From Borborobacter arsenicus (GTDB lineage Bacteria; Pseudomonadota; Alphaproteobacteria; Rhizobiales; Rhizobiaceae), in NCBI RefSeq assembly GCF_003934165.1, contig NZ_RKST01000011.1, forward strand, positions 168,881 through 232,880: DNA of 64,000 nucleotides, written 5' to 3'. Under the pieces are notes generated by a model. It had not been told where the DNA came from. It did no database searches and saw nothing but the letters and a program-made list of their open reading frames with translations. Position 1 is the first letter of the stretch. Each line of letters begins with the position of its first letter. Below, piece by piece: positions 43,637-51,225 of this stretch. Both the position numbers and the translations under genes were made by a program.

Positions 43637-44343
43637 ATGATGCCGCTCCTGATCGCTGTCGCCACCGCCATGGCGCGGTTGCTCGCCGAAAATTTCCGGA
43701 TTGCCTGGGTGATGTAGCTGTTGACGGTATTGGACGAGACGCCGAGGATGACAGCCACCTCGTCGGTGGTCTTGCCTTCCGAGACCCAGAACAGGCATTC
43801 GCGTTCGCGGTCGGAAAGCGGGTCGCGCATCGAGGCTGCCGCAAGCAGAGCCGGCACCTGCGACAGCGCATAGCAGCATTGAAGCTGCGCCCGCATCAGG
43901 CCGTCGACGTTAATCTGTCCGGCTTGTGCAGCCGAAAACAGGATGAACAGGCGCTGGCGGCCGACATTCAGTTGCAGCGAATAGATTTCGCAATGGCCCA
44001 GAACGGCAAGCAGCCTTGCCTCTTCCCCGTTCAACGGACCGGCAGCCGGTGCCCGCGAGGTGATCAGGCTGCGCGGGCGCGATCCCGGTGCGGCGGCAAG
44101 CGGCCCCTGCGCGAGCGCGGCAATCAACGGGTGGCCGGCAAGCTGGATCGCGTCGTAGATCCAGTTGGAGGCGACGATGCGCGCCTCGTTGCGGTCCTGT
44201 TCGTGCAGGATGGTGACCAGCATGTAGTTGTCCGCGCCGATCTCTTCCGTCAGTTCCATGAGAAAGCCGGTCAGGTCGCCGCGCGATGCCAGTCTGGCGG
44301 CGAAAGTCCTGGAGGCTTGTTGTTGGACGGCGAGGCTGGTCAT
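43633..44343 (-). CDS. visN: VisN, LuxR-type regulator of motility
   Basis: A 236-residue LuxR-type protein: N-terminal sensor-like domain, then LSDRERECLFWVSEGKTTDEVAVILGVSSNTVNSYITQAIRKF. It overlaps visR by 4 nt, as expected for a pair that works as a heterodimer. It is the first gene of visNR; the upstream 44344-44836 region is shared with the XRE regulator on the other strand. Confidence 0.88.
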   Translation of the reverse strand: MTSLAVQQQASRTFAARLASRGDLTGFLMELTEEIGADNYMLVTILHEQDRNEARIVASNWIYDAIQLAGHPLIAALAQGPLAAAPGSRPRSLITSRAPAAGPLNGEEARLLAVLGHCEIYSLQLNVGRQRLFILFSAAQAGQINVDGLMRAQLQCCYALSQVPALLAAASMRDPLSDRERECLFWVSEGKTTDEVAVILGVSSNTVNSYITQAIRKFSASNRAMAVATAIRSGII

Positions 44344-44836
44344 TGTCCCAAAAAATTGACGGAATCCATATGGTGTCCGGGCGCTGGCGTGACCAGAAAC
44401 CGAACTTGGAACGCATTACCTGTTACGAAAAACACGCACCGGACGCGGCGATGTGCCATCGGCCGAATCCGTGTGGGTCACGCGAAACCGATCCCGCGTC
44501 TGCCACCGGAAATGCCCGGCGCATCAGACCTTTGTTGATTTTGTGCAGCCCCCACGGCCGACTGATTCGGTCCTAATCTATCGCAGCCGAATCGCGACGC
44601 AAACCCTAAAATTAACAAAGGTTAAAATCCGTGATGCCGGACCCTTCCGCCATGGATGGCGGACGGTTTTCAAGCCGGTGATAGGATCAATTTTTCTCAG
44701 TCAGGGCAGGCAGTAGAAAATGATCCGCTGCGATCGGGCGAAAGCAGCTGGAAAATTGTTGCATGATCTGCATACTCAGATTAAAAATATTTACTGTAAG
44801 TGAAATCCGGAGAGTCTCAAACAGGCGGCGATAATC
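44344..44836. promoter_or_regulatory. divergent intergenic region visN / XRE-cupin regulator
   Basis: These 493 bp hold no convincing gene. The right third is A/T-rich (for example ATTAAAAATATTTACTGTAAG, 44780-44800) and probably holds the XRE promoter. It contains TGCATACTC (44769-44777) and TTGCATGATC just before it, which resemble elements in the dmmD/permease interval. No Rem-type element was found on the visN side. Confidence 0.45.
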
Positions 44837-45556
44837 ATGCCACAGGCAACAGAACGCAAGAAGCCAAAGCAAAACGGGGTGGCTGCGCCACTGCCCAAGG
44901 CGGTGGGCAAGGACGCCCATGCCGAGACGGCGCTGAAGCAGAATCCCCACGCCGTGCGCGATACGCGCGAGAATGTGCTTGAGGTCGCGATCGGCCGGGA
45001 GGTCCGCGGGTTCCGCAAGAAACTCGGCATCACCGTTGCTGACCTGGCGGCGGCGACCAATATTTCGCTCGGCATGCTGTCCAAGATCGAGAACGGCAAT
45101 ACTTCGCCCTCGCTGACGACGCTACAATCGCTGTCGAGGGCGCTCGGCGTCCCCGTGACGGCCTTCCTGCGGCGCTTTGAGGAAGAGCGCAACGCCGTCT
45201 TTGTCAAGGCGGGCGAGGGTGTGGATGTGGAGCGGCGCGGCACGCGGGCCGGTCATCAATATACGCTGCTCGGCCATGTCGGCTCCAACACCAGCGGCGT
45301 CGTCGTGGAGCCTTATCTGATAACGCTGAGCGAGGATTCGGACGTGTTTCCGACCTTCCAGCACGACGGCATGGAATTCCTTTACATGCTGGAGGGTGAA
45401 GTCGTTTATCGGCACGGCAATAATCTCTATCGGATGATGCCTGGCGACAGCCTGTTCTTCGACGCCGACGCGCCGCATGGCCCGGAAGAATTGACACACT
45501 TGCCGATACGGTATCTGTCGATCATCTCCTATCCACAAGGCAGCAACACCGAATAG
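44837..45556 (+). CDS. XRE-family regulator with C-terminal cupin, likely regulator of the methylated-amine genes
   Basis: A 239-residue protein. A charged N-terminal extension (1-50) precedes an XRE helix-turn-helix (about 55-112: FRKKLGITVADLAAATNISLGMLSKIENGNTSPSLTTLQSLSRAL) and a cupin sensor domain (about 170-235: GMEFLYMLEGEVVYRHGNNLYRMMPGDSLFFDADAPHG). Such proteins sense small amines or amino acids through the cupin. It opens the methylated-amine region and points toward it, which suggests control of dmm and/or mgs genes; that is inference. The next gene is on the same strand about 190 nt away. Confidence 0.85.
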   Translation: MPQATERKKPKQNGVAAPLPKAVGKDAHAETALKQNPHAVRDTRENVLEVAIGREVRGFRKKLGITVADLAAATNISLGMLSKIENGNTSPSLTTLQSLSRALGVPVTAFLRRFEEERNAVFVKAGEGVDVERRGTRAGHQYTLLGHVGSNTSGVVVEPYLITLSEDSDVFPTFQHDGMEFLYMLEGEVVYRHGNNLYRMMPGDSLFFDADAPHGPEELTHLPIRYLSIISYPQGSNTE

Positions 45557-45746
45557 GTGCGCGTCGGGCGAGCGTCTTCATCGGTTCATACCACCGGCTC
45601 GCGCCGGCTGGCCCATTGCGTTCCAAAAACGAGATCGACAAGATCGGATTTGGTCTTGCGCCCCGTCCCACCCTCCGGCTTATCGGTCAGGCGCAGGTTC
45701 TCGTCGCCAAAGCCTGCGAGCTTTGGTTCTGTTCGAGGGGCTTCCG

Positions 45747-46637
45747 ATGCTGTTTCGAGGTTTGTCCGCCTTTCCGATCACGCCTGCTGACCAGAATGGC
45801 CGCGTGAATGTCGATGAGCTCGCGGTCCTGCTGCGTCGTGCAGATGACGCTGGCGTCGCCTCGGTGGGGCTGCTTGGAAGCACCGGGTCCTACATGTATT
45901 TCAGCCGTAGCGAGCGGCGGCGGGCCATCGAGGCTGCAGTGGACTGCCTGGGGCGGAAAACGCCGGTCATTGCCAGTGTCGGAGCATTGCGCACGGATGA
46001 GGCGGAGGCCCTGGCGCGCGATGCGCAGGCGGCAGGCGCGGATGGGCTCCTGCTTGCCCCGGTGTCCTACACGCCGCTCAATAATGAGGAAGTGTTCCAG
46101 CATTTTGAAGCGGTTGCTGCGGCGACCGACTTGCCGCTATGCATCTACAATAATCCTGGCACGACGCATTTTTCGTTCGGCGTGGAGCTTCTGAAGCGCC
46201 TTGCCGCCCTTCCCAATATCGTCGCCGTCAAGAACCCGGCGCTGCCGGCGCAGGAGATGCAGGCAAGCCACGCGGCGCTCCGTTCTGCTCTGCCCGCCGA
46301 TTTTGCCATCGGCTATGCAGCCGACTGGAATGTGCCGGGCGCCATTCTGGCCGGCGGCGTTGCCTGGTACAGTGTCGTTGCCGGCCTGCTGCCGGAGCCG
46401 ACGCTGAAGCTGATGCGTGCCGCGCAGAGCGGCGATGCCGCCAAAACGCAGCGCATCAACTCCCATTTCGAGCCGCTCTGGGCCCTGTTCAGGGAGTTGA
46501 GCAGCTATCGCGTGATCTATGCTGCCACAAATATCCTTGGGCTTTCCAAGGCAAACCCACCGCGGCCGATGCTGCCGCTTTCGTCCGCCGACCATCAGCG
46601 GGTGACGGCGGCGCTGGATGTTCTGGCGCAGCTCTAA
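45747..46637 (+). CDS. dihydrodipicolinate synthase/N-acetylneuraminate lyase superfamily protein
   Basis: A 296-residue class I aldolase-type TIM barrel; ATG 45747 follows GAGGGG, and an ATG at 45723 is rejected. The Schiff-base lysine is K162 (IVAVKNPA), the catalytic tyrosine Y134 (YNNPGTT), and the substrate-binding loop is GSTGSY (44-49), where authentic DapA normally has G-T-T-G-E; the acidic residue is replaced by Ser. So a lysine-biosynthesis role is less likely than a lyase acting on another 2-oxo acid. Its place between the XRE regulator and dmm genes suggests a link to methylated-amine or N-methylglutamate carbon, unproven. Confidence 0.82.
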   Translation: MLFRGLSAFPITPADQNGRVNVDELAVLLRRADDAGVASVGLLGSTGSYMYFSRSERRRAIEAAVDCLGRKTPVIASVGALRTDEAEALARDAQAAGADGLLLAPVSYTPLNNEEVFQHFEAVAAATDLPLCIYNNPGTTHFSFGVELLKRLAALPNIVAVKNPALPAQEMQASHAALRSALPADFAIGYAADWNVPGAILAGGVAWYSVVAGLLPEPTLKLMRAAQSGDAAKTQRINSHFEPLWALFRELSSYRVIYAATNILGLSKANPPRPMLPLSSADHQRVTAALDVLAQL

Positions 46638-46681
46638 ATCGACCTGCGTCCTAAACGCATGCGCGCTCTAACGCTTTGTTC

Positions 46682-46713
46682 GAGCATCGGATCCACATTC
46701 CGGTCCGATGCTC
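46682..46713. terminator. hairpin between the convergent DapA-family and dmmC genes
   Basis: GAGCATCGGA and TCCGATGCTC form a 10-bp stem with a 12-nt loop, followed by TTT on the plus strand. It can serve both convergent transcripts. The right arm with flanks (GGTCCGATGCTCTT) recurs at 5124-5137 without a partner. Confidence 0.55.
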
Positions 46714-46732
46714 TTTCGCAGGCAGGTCCGGA

Positions 46733-47773
46733 TCAGTCCGGACCGAAGCCGGGCGAGGTCGGGGCGCCGTCGTCATATTTCGACAGCCATTCGACCACGG
46801 TCGGGCGATAGCGCACGAGGCCCTTGTATTCGGCCAATTCCGGGGGCAGGTCACGCAGCACGCGGTGGAAGCGGCGCGCCCATTTGGGCGAAGTCACCAG
46901 CTCGTCCATCTTGATCAGATAGCAGCGGATCGGGAACAGCAGCGCGTTGGAGCGCGGCAGGCGGAAGAACATCTGGATTTCCACGCGCAGATGCACCTTG
47001 TCGCCGACATTCTCCGGCGTCACCGTGGTGCGGTCCGTGCCCCATTTGTGGTAGTTCTCGGGGCTGGTGTCGAGCCGCGGATTGATGGTCATGGTCCAGT
47101 TGTGGCGGCGGGCCGGCTGGCCTTGCTGCAGCGCCATGAGGAACTTCAACGCCCGCTTGAAGACGCCCATCTCATGGGCGAGCGGCACCGGGGCATGCCA
47201 TTCGAAGAAGTTCATGCCGATGTCGAAATCCAGCGACCAGTCGGCCTGGGTGGTGACGATGCCGGCATCCATCCACAGATTGCCGTCGCGCTGGTCGAGC
47301 ACGGCAAAGTCGCCCTGGCTCTGGCGGGTGATATATTCCAGCGGGTCGTAGGGCAGGGTGGAGGTGTCGCCGAAGGTGAAGCGGTCATCGATACCGAGCG
47401 GTCGATTGACCCAGTGCCATTTGTCGCCGTCGCGGGTCAGCGAGAAATGCTCGGGATAGCTCTTGGCCTTTTCGGTCATGAGCAGTTCGAGCGTGTCCCA
47501 GCCGGCAAGCGTCATATGCGGCAGCGACTGGCAGCGAAGCGGGTCCTCGGCCAGCACCAGCGCACGGTCGTGCATTTCGGAAACATAGTGTTCGTCGACA
47601 TCGAAAAGATGCTCGAACACCGTGTTCTTTGCGCCGGGTACATGCGGTTCGATATTGACCGAATACATGTAGCCGTCTTCATGGAAGGGGAATGGAAACC
47701 TCCGGACCTGCTCAGGGCTGTTCCTGAACGAAAAATCGTCGCGAAATGTTTCCTGCTTGAAATTGATTCCCAT
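46733..47773 (-). CDS. dmmC: dimethylamine monooxygenase, DUF3445 (heme-dependent oxidative N-demethylase type) subunit DmmC
   Basis: A 346-residue protein started at ATG 47773 after GAGGAGGAG. It matches the DUF3445 family along its length: FRNSPEQVRRFPFPFHEDGYMYSVNIEP, the central GIDDRFTFGD, HNWTMTINPRLDTSPENYHKWGTD, and VHLRVEIQMFFRLPRSNALLFPIRCYLIKMDEL. DUF3445 proteins are the catalytic-type subunits of the dimethylamine monooxygenase found in Ruegeria pomeroyi (dmmABC), which oxidises dimethylamine to methylamine and formaldehyde. It is the last gene of dmmD-dmmA-dmmB-dmmC; a palindromic repeat separates it from dmmB. The lettering follows the operon order as I recall it. Confidence 0.85.
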   Translation of the reverse strand: MGINFKQETFRDDFSFRNSPEQVRRFPFPFHEDGYMYSVNIEPHVPGAKNTVFEHLFDVDEHYVSEMHDRALVLAEDPLRCQSLPHMTLAGWDTLELLMTEKAKSYPEHFSLTRDGDKWHWVNRPLGIDDRFTFGDTSTLPYDPLEYITRQSQGDFAVLDQRDGNLWMDAGIVTTQADWSLDFDIGMNFFEWHAPVPLAHEMGVFKRALKFLMALQQGQPARRHNWTMTINPRLDTSPENYHKWGTDRTTVTPENVGDKVHLRVEIQMFFRLPRSNALLFPIRCYLIKMDELVTSPKWARRFHRVLRDLPPELAEYKGLVRYRPTVVEWLSKYDDGAPTSPGFGPD

Positions 47774-47916
47774 CGGCTCCTCCTCGCCTGGAACGGGTCG
47801 CGCCTTGGCGCCGCTCCCCATCTACCTGTTCAAGCACCCGGTCCGATAATGGCCGGTTGGTCCTTGGCGCGCGATGACTTTCGTTGAATCGTCCTCACGC
47901 TTCAGTTCCCTGTTTG

Positions 47917-47964
47917 AGCATGATCTTTTCCGAAAACCGGTGCCCCACTTTTCGGGATCATGCT
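47917..47964. repeat. 48-bp palindromic rhizobial intergenic repeat, copy 2, inside the dmm operon
   Basis: Inverted relative to the copy at 13061-13107: AGCATGATC, TTTTCCGAAAACCGG, CCACTTTTCGGGATCATGCT. Its right end touches the dmmB stop codon (47965-47967). It lies in the 190-nt gap between dmmB and dmmC and may lower or stabilise expression across the junction. Confidence 0.8.
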
Positions 47965-48930
47965 CTAGCGCTCGAGAGTCAAAGACTTGCCCTCGAAGCG
48001 CGAAACGCATGGCATGATCTTGCAGCCGGAGCGGTGGTCTTCCTCGCTCAGCCAATGGTCGTTGTGCAGGAACTTGCCATCATAGGAAATTACATTGGTC
48101 TCGCACTGGCCGCAGACGCCGCCACGGCACAGATATGGCGGGTTGAGACCGGCCGCCTCGATCGCTTCGAGGAGGCTTTCATGTTCGCCGACACGAATAT
48201 CGACCTCGCTGACGGCGAGCCTCACGTCGAAGGGCTTGCCAGGCTGCGGAGCAGCGAAATGCTCGAAATGCACGGTCTCGTCCGGCCACCCGGCCTCGGC
48301 GGCGGTGGCGCGAACCCATTTGATCATCCCTGCCGGGCCGCAGACGTAAAGATAAGTGCCTAGCGGCTGCGTCGACAGCAGCTTTTCGAGATCAAGCTTT
48401 TCGCCGTGGTCGTCGCGGTAGAGATGGATGCGCCGGTCGTAGCGGGCCGTCAAGACATCGGCATAGGTGGCGAGCGCATCGTTGCGGCACGCATAGTGCA
48501 ACTCGAAATTTCCGCCACGGCCGGCAAGCTGGGCTGTCTGGGCCATGAAGGGCGTGATGCCGATGCCGCCGGCAATCATCAGGTGCTTCTTGGCACGCAG
48601 ATCGAGCGAGAACAGGTTGACCGGGTTGCTGATGACCATGCGCTGGCCGGGCTTGACCTCACGGTGCATGAACAGCGAGCCGCCACGGCCGGCATCGTCG
48701 CGCCGCACGCTGATCGTATAGTCACGCGTGTCGAGTGGCGAACTCATCAGCGAATAGGGGTTCAGACGGGTCTTGCCCTCGTCGCGCATCTCCACCACGA
48801 CATGCGCGCCGCCCGAAAATGTCGGCAGGATGCCGCCATGCGTGCGCTCGAAGTGGAAACGTTTAACCAACTCGTTGACGACGACGACATCGGTAACGGT
48901 GACGTCGATCCTGTTTGATCCGGCCCTCAA
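47965..48930 (-). CDS. dmmB: dimethylamine monooxygenase reductase subunit DmmB (FMN/FAD, NAD(P)H and [2Fe-2S])
   Basis: A 321-residue phthalate-dioxygenase-reductase-type protein begun at TTG 48930, which overlaps the dmmA stop as TTGA and follows GAGGAG. Flavin domain: RLNPYSLMSSPLDTRDYTISVRR; nucleotide-binding domain: LMIAGGIGITPFMAQ, YVCGPAGMIKWV; C-terminal plant-type ferredoxin: CRGGVCGQCETNV and a fourth cysteine near CKIMPC. It would pass electrons from NAD(P)H to the oxygenase subunit. Sequence is full length for the family. Confidence 0.88.
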   Translation of the reverse strand: MRAGSNRIDVTVTDVVVVNELVKRFHFERTHGGILPTFSGGAHVVVEMRDEGKTRLNPYSLMSSPLDTRDYTISVRRDDAGRGGSLFMHREVKPGQRMVISNPVNLFSLDLRAKKHLMIAGGIGITPFMAQTAQLAGRGGNFELHYACRNDALATYADVLTARYDRRIHLYRDDHGEKLDLEKLLSTQPLGTYLYVCGPAGMIKWVRATAAEAGWPDETVHFEHFAAPQPGKPFDVRLAVSEVDIRVGEHESLLEAIEAAGLNPPYLCRGGVCGQCETNVISYDGKFLHNDHWLSEEDHRSGCKIMPCVSRFEGKSLTLER

Positions 48931-49526
48931 CGGAAAATCTCCTCTGTTGGAGGAATGTCTGTAGGGTCCTCCGCATTGATGCAAACACCCTGGAAGGCGG
49001 CGTAGCGGCGTGAGTAATGGTCGCGTACCAGCAAAAGCAGGCCACAATGCGAGCATTTCACCGGTTGCGTGGTCACATTCTCGGTGATGCCCTTGCAATG
49101 GACGCACTGCACGCGGCGCGCCAGCGAGCCGCGCTGCTCGGTCTGGATGGAAGCGTGGTCGACACCGGCCTCAGCGGCCACCTGCATGACCTGCCCGATC
49201 AAGCCTTCCGAGCCAGCTATATAGAGGCGCGTTCCCATATGGGCTGCGTCGAATGTCTGGCGCAATCGGGGAAGCGCTGCGGCGAAGGACGGCCCTTCAT
49301 AGAACCGCTCGGGATTCAGCGCCTTGAGCGCATCGATATATTCGGGACCGGATGCGCCCGGAATATATATGATGTGCGCTTTGGCGAAGAAATCCGCAGG
49401 GGCGTTCTTCGCGAGGTCCAGGATCGCCGCCGCGCCTTCGGCGTCGGCGACGAGGAGATGGTGCTTTCCGGCCTGCGGCGAAAGCGTGCCATAGACCGGT
49501 CGGCTTAACATCGAAGCTGCCGACAT
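48927..49526 (-). CDS. dmmA: dimethylamine monooxygenase subunit DmmA with zinc-ribbon-like tail
   Basis: A 199-residue protein. An N-terminal Rossmann-like part (KHHLLVADAEGAAAILDLAKNAP, GTRLYIAGSEGLIGQVMQVAAEAGV) is followed by two CxxC pairs, CVHCKG and CSHCGL, spaced like a rubredoxin or zinc ribbon, and a YSRRYAAFQGVCINAEDP end. It resembles the DmmA family of the dimethylamine monooxygenase. It may hold iron or zinc and mediate electron transfer or subunit contact. It lies 7 nt after dmmD and overlaps dmmB. Confidence 0.82.
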   Translation of the reverse strand: MSAASMLSRPVYGTLSPQAGKHHLLVADAEGAAAILDLAKNAPADFFAKAHIIYIPGASGPEYIDALKALNPERFYEGPSFAAALPRLRQTFDAAHMGTRLYIAGSEGLIGQVMQVAAEAGVDHASIQTEQRGSLARRVQCVHCKGITENVTTQPVKCSHCGLLLLVRDHYSRRYAAFQGVCINAEDPTDIPPTEEIFR

Positions 49527-49533
49527 CGTTCTG

Positions 49534-50667
49534 TCAGCCCTTTGCCGTGCGCTTCAGCTTCTTCGGGTCGTCGAAGGGAAGCGTATGGGCGGTCGCCTTG
49601 ACCGTTCCGCTCTCATTGTGGATTTCGAGCGGCGTGCCCTGGACGGCGCAATCGACGTCGAGGCGGGCGATGCCCATCGATTTCTTGACCAGCGGCGAAT
49701 ACATGGCGCAGGTGACGACGCCAACCTTCTTGCCGTTGCGGTAAATGGGGGCGCCCTCGTCGGCGGGCTTGTCGCCCTCCAGCAGAACGCCGAAAATCTT
49801 GAAGCGCTCCTTGCCCTTCAGGCGGTAGTGCTCCTCGGCACCGCGGAAACCGGTCTTGCCGGGACTGACGGTGAAGTCGAGGCCGAGTTCCCACAGCGTG
49901 TCGCCAGGGCCTTCGTTCTCGAACGGGTATTTCTGCGAATTGTCGTAGGGGTAGAACAGCAAGTAGCTTTCGACCCGCAGCATGTCGAGCGTGGTGAAGC
50001 GGGTGGGGATGATCCCCATCTCCTTGCCTTCGGCCACGATCGTATCCCAAATCTGCGGGGCGTCCTGGCCGCGGCAGAAGATTTCATAGCCGCGTTCACC
50101 GGTATAGCCGGTGCGCGAGATCATCACCGGCAGGCCGAACAGGCGTGTCTGCATGTGATGGAAATAGTTGAGGTCGCGGATGCCGGGAACATGCTTGGCC
50201 AGATAGTCCACGGCCACCGGCCCCTGCAGCGACAGGTCGTGCAGATTGTCGTCGAAGCGGATCGAGACGTCGCGGCCGATGGAAGCGCGGGTCAGTTCCT
50301 CATGGCCCGACCCCGAACCGTGCACGACCATCCATGAATTGGGGCCCATGCGGTAGATCACGCAGTCGTCGGTGAACTTGCCGGCATCGTTGAGCATGCA
50401 GGCATAGGAGGATTTTCCCGGATAGATCTTCTCGACGTCGCGCGTCGTGGCCAGGTCGATCACATGCGAGGCATGAGGGCCATTGATGTGCACCTTCTTC
50501 AGGCCCGACACATCCATGATGCCGGCCTTGGTGCGGATGGCGATGTATTCCTCGTCCCAATCCTTGTCGTAGGTCCAGGCGGTTCCCATACCGCTCCAGT
50601 CCTCCAGCTTGGAACCAAGAGCACGATGGCGGTCCGCCAAAGTCGAAAATCTCCAGGATGCCGTCAT
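49534..50667 (-). CDS. dmmD: GcvT-like tetrahydrofolate-dependent protein DmmD
   Basis: A 377-residue aminomethyltransferase-type protein; ATG 50667 with AAGGA close upstream is preferred to 50694. GcvT features: EYIAIRTKAGIMDVSGLKKVHINGPHA, SLQGPVAVDYLAKH, ISRTGYTGERGYEIFCRGQDA, LDMLRVESYLLFYPYD and SPGKTGFRGAEEH. In R. pomeroyi dmmD is not needed for the monooxygenase activity itself but is needed for growth on methylated amines; a folate-dependent capture of the formaldehyde made by DmmABC is a sensible role. First gene of the operon, divergent from the permease. Confidence 0.85.
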   Translation of the reverse strand: MTASWRFSTLADRHRALGSKLEDWSGMGTAWTYDKDWDEEYIAIRTKAGIMDVSGLKKVHINGPHASHVIDLATTRDVEKIYPGKSSYACMLNDAGKFTDDCVIYRMGPNSWMVVHGSGSGHEELTRASIGRDVSIRFDDNLHDLSLQGPVAVDYLAKHVPGIRDLNYFHHMQTRLFGLPVMISRTGYTGERGYEIFCRGQDAPQIWDTIVAEGKEMGIIPTRFTTLDMLRVESYLLFYPYDNSQKYPFENEGPGDTLWELGLDFTVSPGKTGFRGAEEHYRLKGKERFKIFGVLLEGDKPADEGAPIYRNGKKVGVVTCAMYSPLVKKSMGIARLDVDCAVQGTPLEIHNESGTVKATAHTLPFDDPKKLKRTAKG

Positions 50668-51001
50668 CTGATCCTTACTCCCATTCGAAATCATGTTTTA
50701 CCGGCCCGATGACGGACAATGCCGCCATATGGATTGCCATCCATACTGACTCAAATTTTCTATCGTGCAATACTCATATGCAAAAAATTTCATTATCAGG
50801 CAAAACCGTGTGGACAGGAGCGCCGCAAATTGGCAGGCTCCGAGCAGATTTGGCACGCCCTTTGGCAGGGTCCACTGTGCCATCATTAGCCACCAGAACT
50901 TTTTCTTACGTTGGGGCAAGGCCGCTTGACAAGCGGTAAGTCTGGTGTTTCATATTATGCAATAATCTTGCCTGGGGAGCAATCAAGAATCGGGGAAATT
51001 C

Positions 51002-51028
51002 AGCGTCCTGCCAGGCAACCGGGACGCT
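51002..51028 (+). promoter_or_regulatory. first hairpin of the permease mRNA leader
   Basis: AGCGTCC and GGACGCT form a 7-bp stem around a 13-nt loop. A T-run (51043-51048) follows 14 nt later, too far for an ordinary terminator. Confidence 0.35.
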
Positions 51029-51070
51029 CCTGAGGATGAACATTTTTTATCAGCCTTGATCAGACGGATT

Positions 51071-51109
51071 AAGGCGAGGTTCACGCATGCATATGCGGTG
51101 CCTCGCCTT
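51071..51109 (+). promoter_or_regulatory. second, strong hairpin of the permease mRNA leader
   Basis: AAGGCGAGG pairs with CCTCGCCTT (9 bp), and the inner CGCAT with ATGCG extends the stem. It ends 32 nt before the short leader reading frame at 51142. Confidence 0.5.
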
Positions 51110-51141
51110 GCATTGCCTTCAACCGAGTGGAGGACCCCTCA

Positions 51142-51225
51142 ATGACTTCAGCTTCACGACGACGGATTTTTTTCACTGAGAGAATCACAAAAAACGGTGA
51201 GGAGACGTGTGATGACGCACGCTAA
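51142..51225 (+). CDS. possible 27-residue leader peptide overlapping the permease start
   Basis: ATG 51142 has GGAGGA (51128-51133) at a good distance. The peptide begins MTSASRRRIFFTERI and is rich in Arg; the TAA at 51223-51225 lies inside the permease gene, whose ATG is at 51212, so the two frames overlap by 14 nt. This layout suits translational coupling. No protein evidence; it may be chance, but a Shine-Dalgarno this good without a gene would be odd. Confidence 0.35.
   Translation: MTSASRRRIFFTERITKNGEETCDDAR

Larger units (their letters stand above)
50668..51141. promoter_or_regulatory. divergent control region dmmD / permease
   Basis: About 470 bp, no convincing gene. For the plus strand, TTGACA (50926-50931) and TCATAT (50950-50955), 18 nt apart, form a likely permease promoter; the -35 box lies in the palindrome CCGCTT-GAC-AAGCGG (50922-50936) and the -10 box is followed by ATTAT-GCA-ATAAT (50954-50966). 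On the dmmD side TGCAATACTC lies at 50766-50775. These would suit binding of one regulator at both promoters. Confidence 0.5.

Noticed and set aside
48908..49107. A 59-codon N-terminal extension of dmmB
   Set aside because: It lies inside dmmA in another frame; the TTG at 48930 overlaps the dmmA stop and has a good Shine-Dalgarno.
50658..50939. A 93-codon plus-strand frame in the dmmD/permease interval
   Set aside because: It starts inside dmmD on the opposite strand, lacks a Shine-Dalgarno, and covers the A/T-rich control DNA.
51022..51048. T-run after the first leader hairpin as an intrinsic terminator
   Set aside because: The T-run begins 14 nt after the stem, which is too far for intrinsic termination.
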